DNA from: Puniceicoccales bacterium
GTDB taxonomy: Bacteria; Verrucomicrobiota; Verrucomicrobiia; Opitutales; JAIRLM01
Assembly (NCBI GenBank): GCA_031282565.1
Contig: JAITDL010000023.1
Span: 1-5,697, forward strand
DNA: 5,697 bases
Direction of reading: 5' to 3'
The translations under genes were made by a program, and so were the position numbers. The notes under the pieces are model-generated. The model was given only the letters and a program-made list of their open reading frames with translations, was not told the DNA's origin and searched no databases. Positions 4,215-5,697 of this stretch are shown here, one piece after another. The number at the start of each line of letters is the position of its first letter. Positions within the stretch are counted from its first letter, which is position 1.

Positions 4215-5697
4215 GAATAGCGCGCTATGTCTATCATCCGATGTGGCCGTCGCCAATGCAATTGCCATGTTGCCGCATGAGAAGCAGTTAGCAGTTGTGT
4301 TAAGCGGCCAGTGTCTGTCTCTTTTATCTGCAAATCCCTATTGCGCTAAGTTTAGATTGTTCGGATGTGGAAATGCAACTGCGCTACTGAGAACAATAAT
4401 TTCTGCGATCCGCAGAGAGTTTACCTCCTGCGGCACCGACTATCCGCGATTGGAGCATTTTCAACTGTCTTTCTGCTCTGCGTTTAGACCACTGCTTGCT
4501 GGCAGCAACTGCGAATGGATAGTGCCAAGCCTAATTGGCTTGCTTGATTCAGCAAACCTAGCTGTGGATGAAATAAGAGATTTGCGAGGGGAACTTGTGC
4601 GGCGCAGCGGTGAAATTGCGGCACAATCTCATGCTGTCGAATCTATTATGGCTCGCGAATTCGATGGTCTGCCGGCCATTCGCAGCTTCGCTTCCCAGTA
4701 CCAGCTTGGCGCATTTCCATGCGAAATAATTTCCCACGAAGGACAAAGACAACTAATTCTCGAGGAATTTTGCAAATTATCGAAGGAATACAAGTTGCGC
4801 TACATGAGGTCGACTACGTGCGTCTATTTCGCCCTGTTCGTGGCGCCGCAGTTTCTGCAAATGGAGAATGCCGGCGTGATTTCACTTAGAGCGTACAGAG
4901 AAAGTTTTCTATGCGCCTATTTTTCAATGCCCAGTGCCGACTTGCTCGCTATCGATGGCAAGACGCTGGTTGCGAAATTTTTAGGGAAAACATCATCGAG
5001 TGCCCATTCTAAGAGAGTTGTTTCAGCCATTGTCGAGCTTCTGGATGGAGGCGGCCGTGATCACGCCGTTGAACTTGTGACAGATCTGTTTACGCAAATT
5101 TGTCTCTGGTGGTCGACATCTATCGATGAAAAGTTACAGCGAATAATTGCGCTGACGTGTCTTGCTTTTTACCGCTTCCACGTTAAAGGCTTAGCCGATT
5201 ATAAATTTCTCGAGCTGCTCCGCACAATTTTCACGCGCGGCATCGAAGTCCCCTACGATGCGGAACTTGAGCGGGTGCCTGAACACTGCTTTCTGCTTCC
5301 TGGAAACATTCCACTGCAGATGCGCCTCTTGGCGGCCGCGTTAGTTCCTCAGTGGTCGGATTTTGTCATTCCAAACATGGCCGCCATTGATGCGGCACCA
5401 TTTAGCCCCGGTGAATTTGCTGTTGCCATAGAAATCATGCTGCGCACGGCGTTCCCAAGTGTCATTGGCTTTGAGTTTCCGAGTCAACGGGCCATCGCAT
5501 CGTTTGCCGAAGACAATTATCCGAGACTGTTGAGCGGCGAATTGCAGTGTTTTCTCTACAACTATGTCGTCAATGGTCCGCAGGCTCGGCTATTTCTATT
5601 GCTCTTTAGGGCGTTTTTCACGGAACAAAATCGCATATGCTGCTTCCTTGAAAATGGATCGTTTCTGAAACCGCTATTTCTCAATGGAGAAATTCAT
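4213..5697 (+). CDS. Unrecognised Cys-rich, probably helical protein, 3' end outside the window
   Basis: One frame is open from the ATG at 4213 to the last base (495 codons), bounded upstream by an in-frame TGA at 4201-4203. I recognise no family. The product is rich in Leu, Ala and Phe and holds 17 Cys (for example at 6, 34, 44, 52, 73, 88, 100, 170, 187, 476 and 477), many for a bacterial cytosolic protein. Helical segments alternate with loops, for example LAVDEIRDLRGELVRRSGEI (116-135), KRVVSAIVELLD (267-278) and ARLFLLLFRAFF (458-469). There is no clear signal peptide, no run hydrophobic enough for a sure membrane helix, no P-loop and no zinc CxxC pairs. Base composition is lower in GC than the phage genes in lines sampled by eye. 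No Shine-Dalgarno precedes the ATG; GTG at 4243 and ATG at 4267 are alternatives, also without one. It is transcribed away from the phage genes. It may be a host flank, an accessory cargo gene or an effector-like protein; I cannot choose. Confidence 0.7.
   Translation, partial: MNSALCLSSDVAVANAIAMLPHEKQLAVVLSGQCLSLLSANPYCAKFRLFGCGNATALLRTIISAIRREFTSCGTDYPRLEHFQLSFCSAFRPLLAGSNCEWIVPSLIGLLDSANLAVDEIRDLRGELVRRSGEIAAQSHAVESIMAREFDGLPAIRSFASQYQLGAFPCEIISHEGQRQLILEEFCKLSKEYKLRYMRSTTCVYFALFVAPQFLQMENAGVISLRAYRESFLCAYFSMPSADLLAIDGKTLVAKFLGKTSSSAHSKRVVSAIVELLDGGGRDHAVELVTDLFTQICLWWSTSIDEKLQRIIALTCLAFYRFHVKGLADYKFLELLRTIFTRGIEVPYDAELERVPEHCFLLPGNIPLQMRLLAAALVPQWSDFVIPNMAAIDAAPFSPGEFAVAIEIMLRTAFPSVIGFEFPSQRAIASFAEDNYPRLLSGELQCFLYNYVVNGPQARLFLLLFRAFFTEQNRICCFLENGSFLKPLFLNGEIH
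4217..4228. promoter_or_regulatory. Perfect 12-bp palindrome ATAGCGCGCTAT in the first codons of the plus-strand gene
   Basis: It shares the ATAGC/GCTAT half-sites of the dyad centred at 4202 and is centred about 20 bp away, near two helical turns. The half-sites also pair across the start codon: GCTATT (4207-4212), ATG, AATAGC (4216-4221) is a perfect 6-bp inverted repeat with ATG as its three-base centre. Confidence 0.45.

Noticed and set aside
4558..4752. 64-codon minus-strand open frame inside the plus-strand gene
   Set aside because: It is short, antisense to a 495-codon open frame, and has no supporting signals.

Overview
The window looks like the edge of a double-stranded DNA tailed-phage or prophage structural module beside an unrelated gene. 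Positions 1-3976 are packed on the minus strand with six co-directional genes. In transcription order (right to left) they are: a capsid decoration-like protein (3976-3545), the major capsid protein (3516-2563), a DUF1320/gp36-like head-tail connector (2542-2099), a small tail-completion-like protein (2097-1618), a 135-aa putative tail protein (1621-1214), and the first 399 codons of a tail fibre/receptor-binding protein that runs off the left edge (1198-1). Gaps are -4 to 28 nt, one junction is an ATGA overlap, and most starts have a Shine-Dalgarno motif, so this reads as one late operon.

The capsid protein resembles, from memory and without a search, capsids annotated in Verrucomicrobiota genomes and their phages. 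That makes a verrucomicrobial or related host a reasonable but low-confidence guess. No integrase, att site, tRNA, rRNA, CRISPR array or insertion sequence is visible.

The gene order is the usual head-to-tail order, but two things are missing. The terminase, portal and protease genes that normally precede the decoration gene are absent: the operon begins abruptly at the decoration gene. No tape-measure gene lies between the putative tail protein and the fibre.

The 236-nt divergent intergenic region (3977-4212) holds the presumed operon leader, several inverted repeats and perhaps a short 3' remnant of an upstream phage gene. To its right a plus-strand gene begins at 4213 and stays open to the right edge (495 codons or more). 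Its product is unrecognised, mostly helical in appearance and rich in cysteine. Its start codon has no Shine-Dalgarno motif and sits inside an unusual cluster of dyads built on ATAGC/GCTAT half-sites. This is the most interesting non-coding signal in the window.

All functional calls rest on reading the translations by eye. The capsid call is strongest. The fibre, decoration and connector calls are good, the two small tail calls are moderate, and the plus-strand gene has no assigned function.
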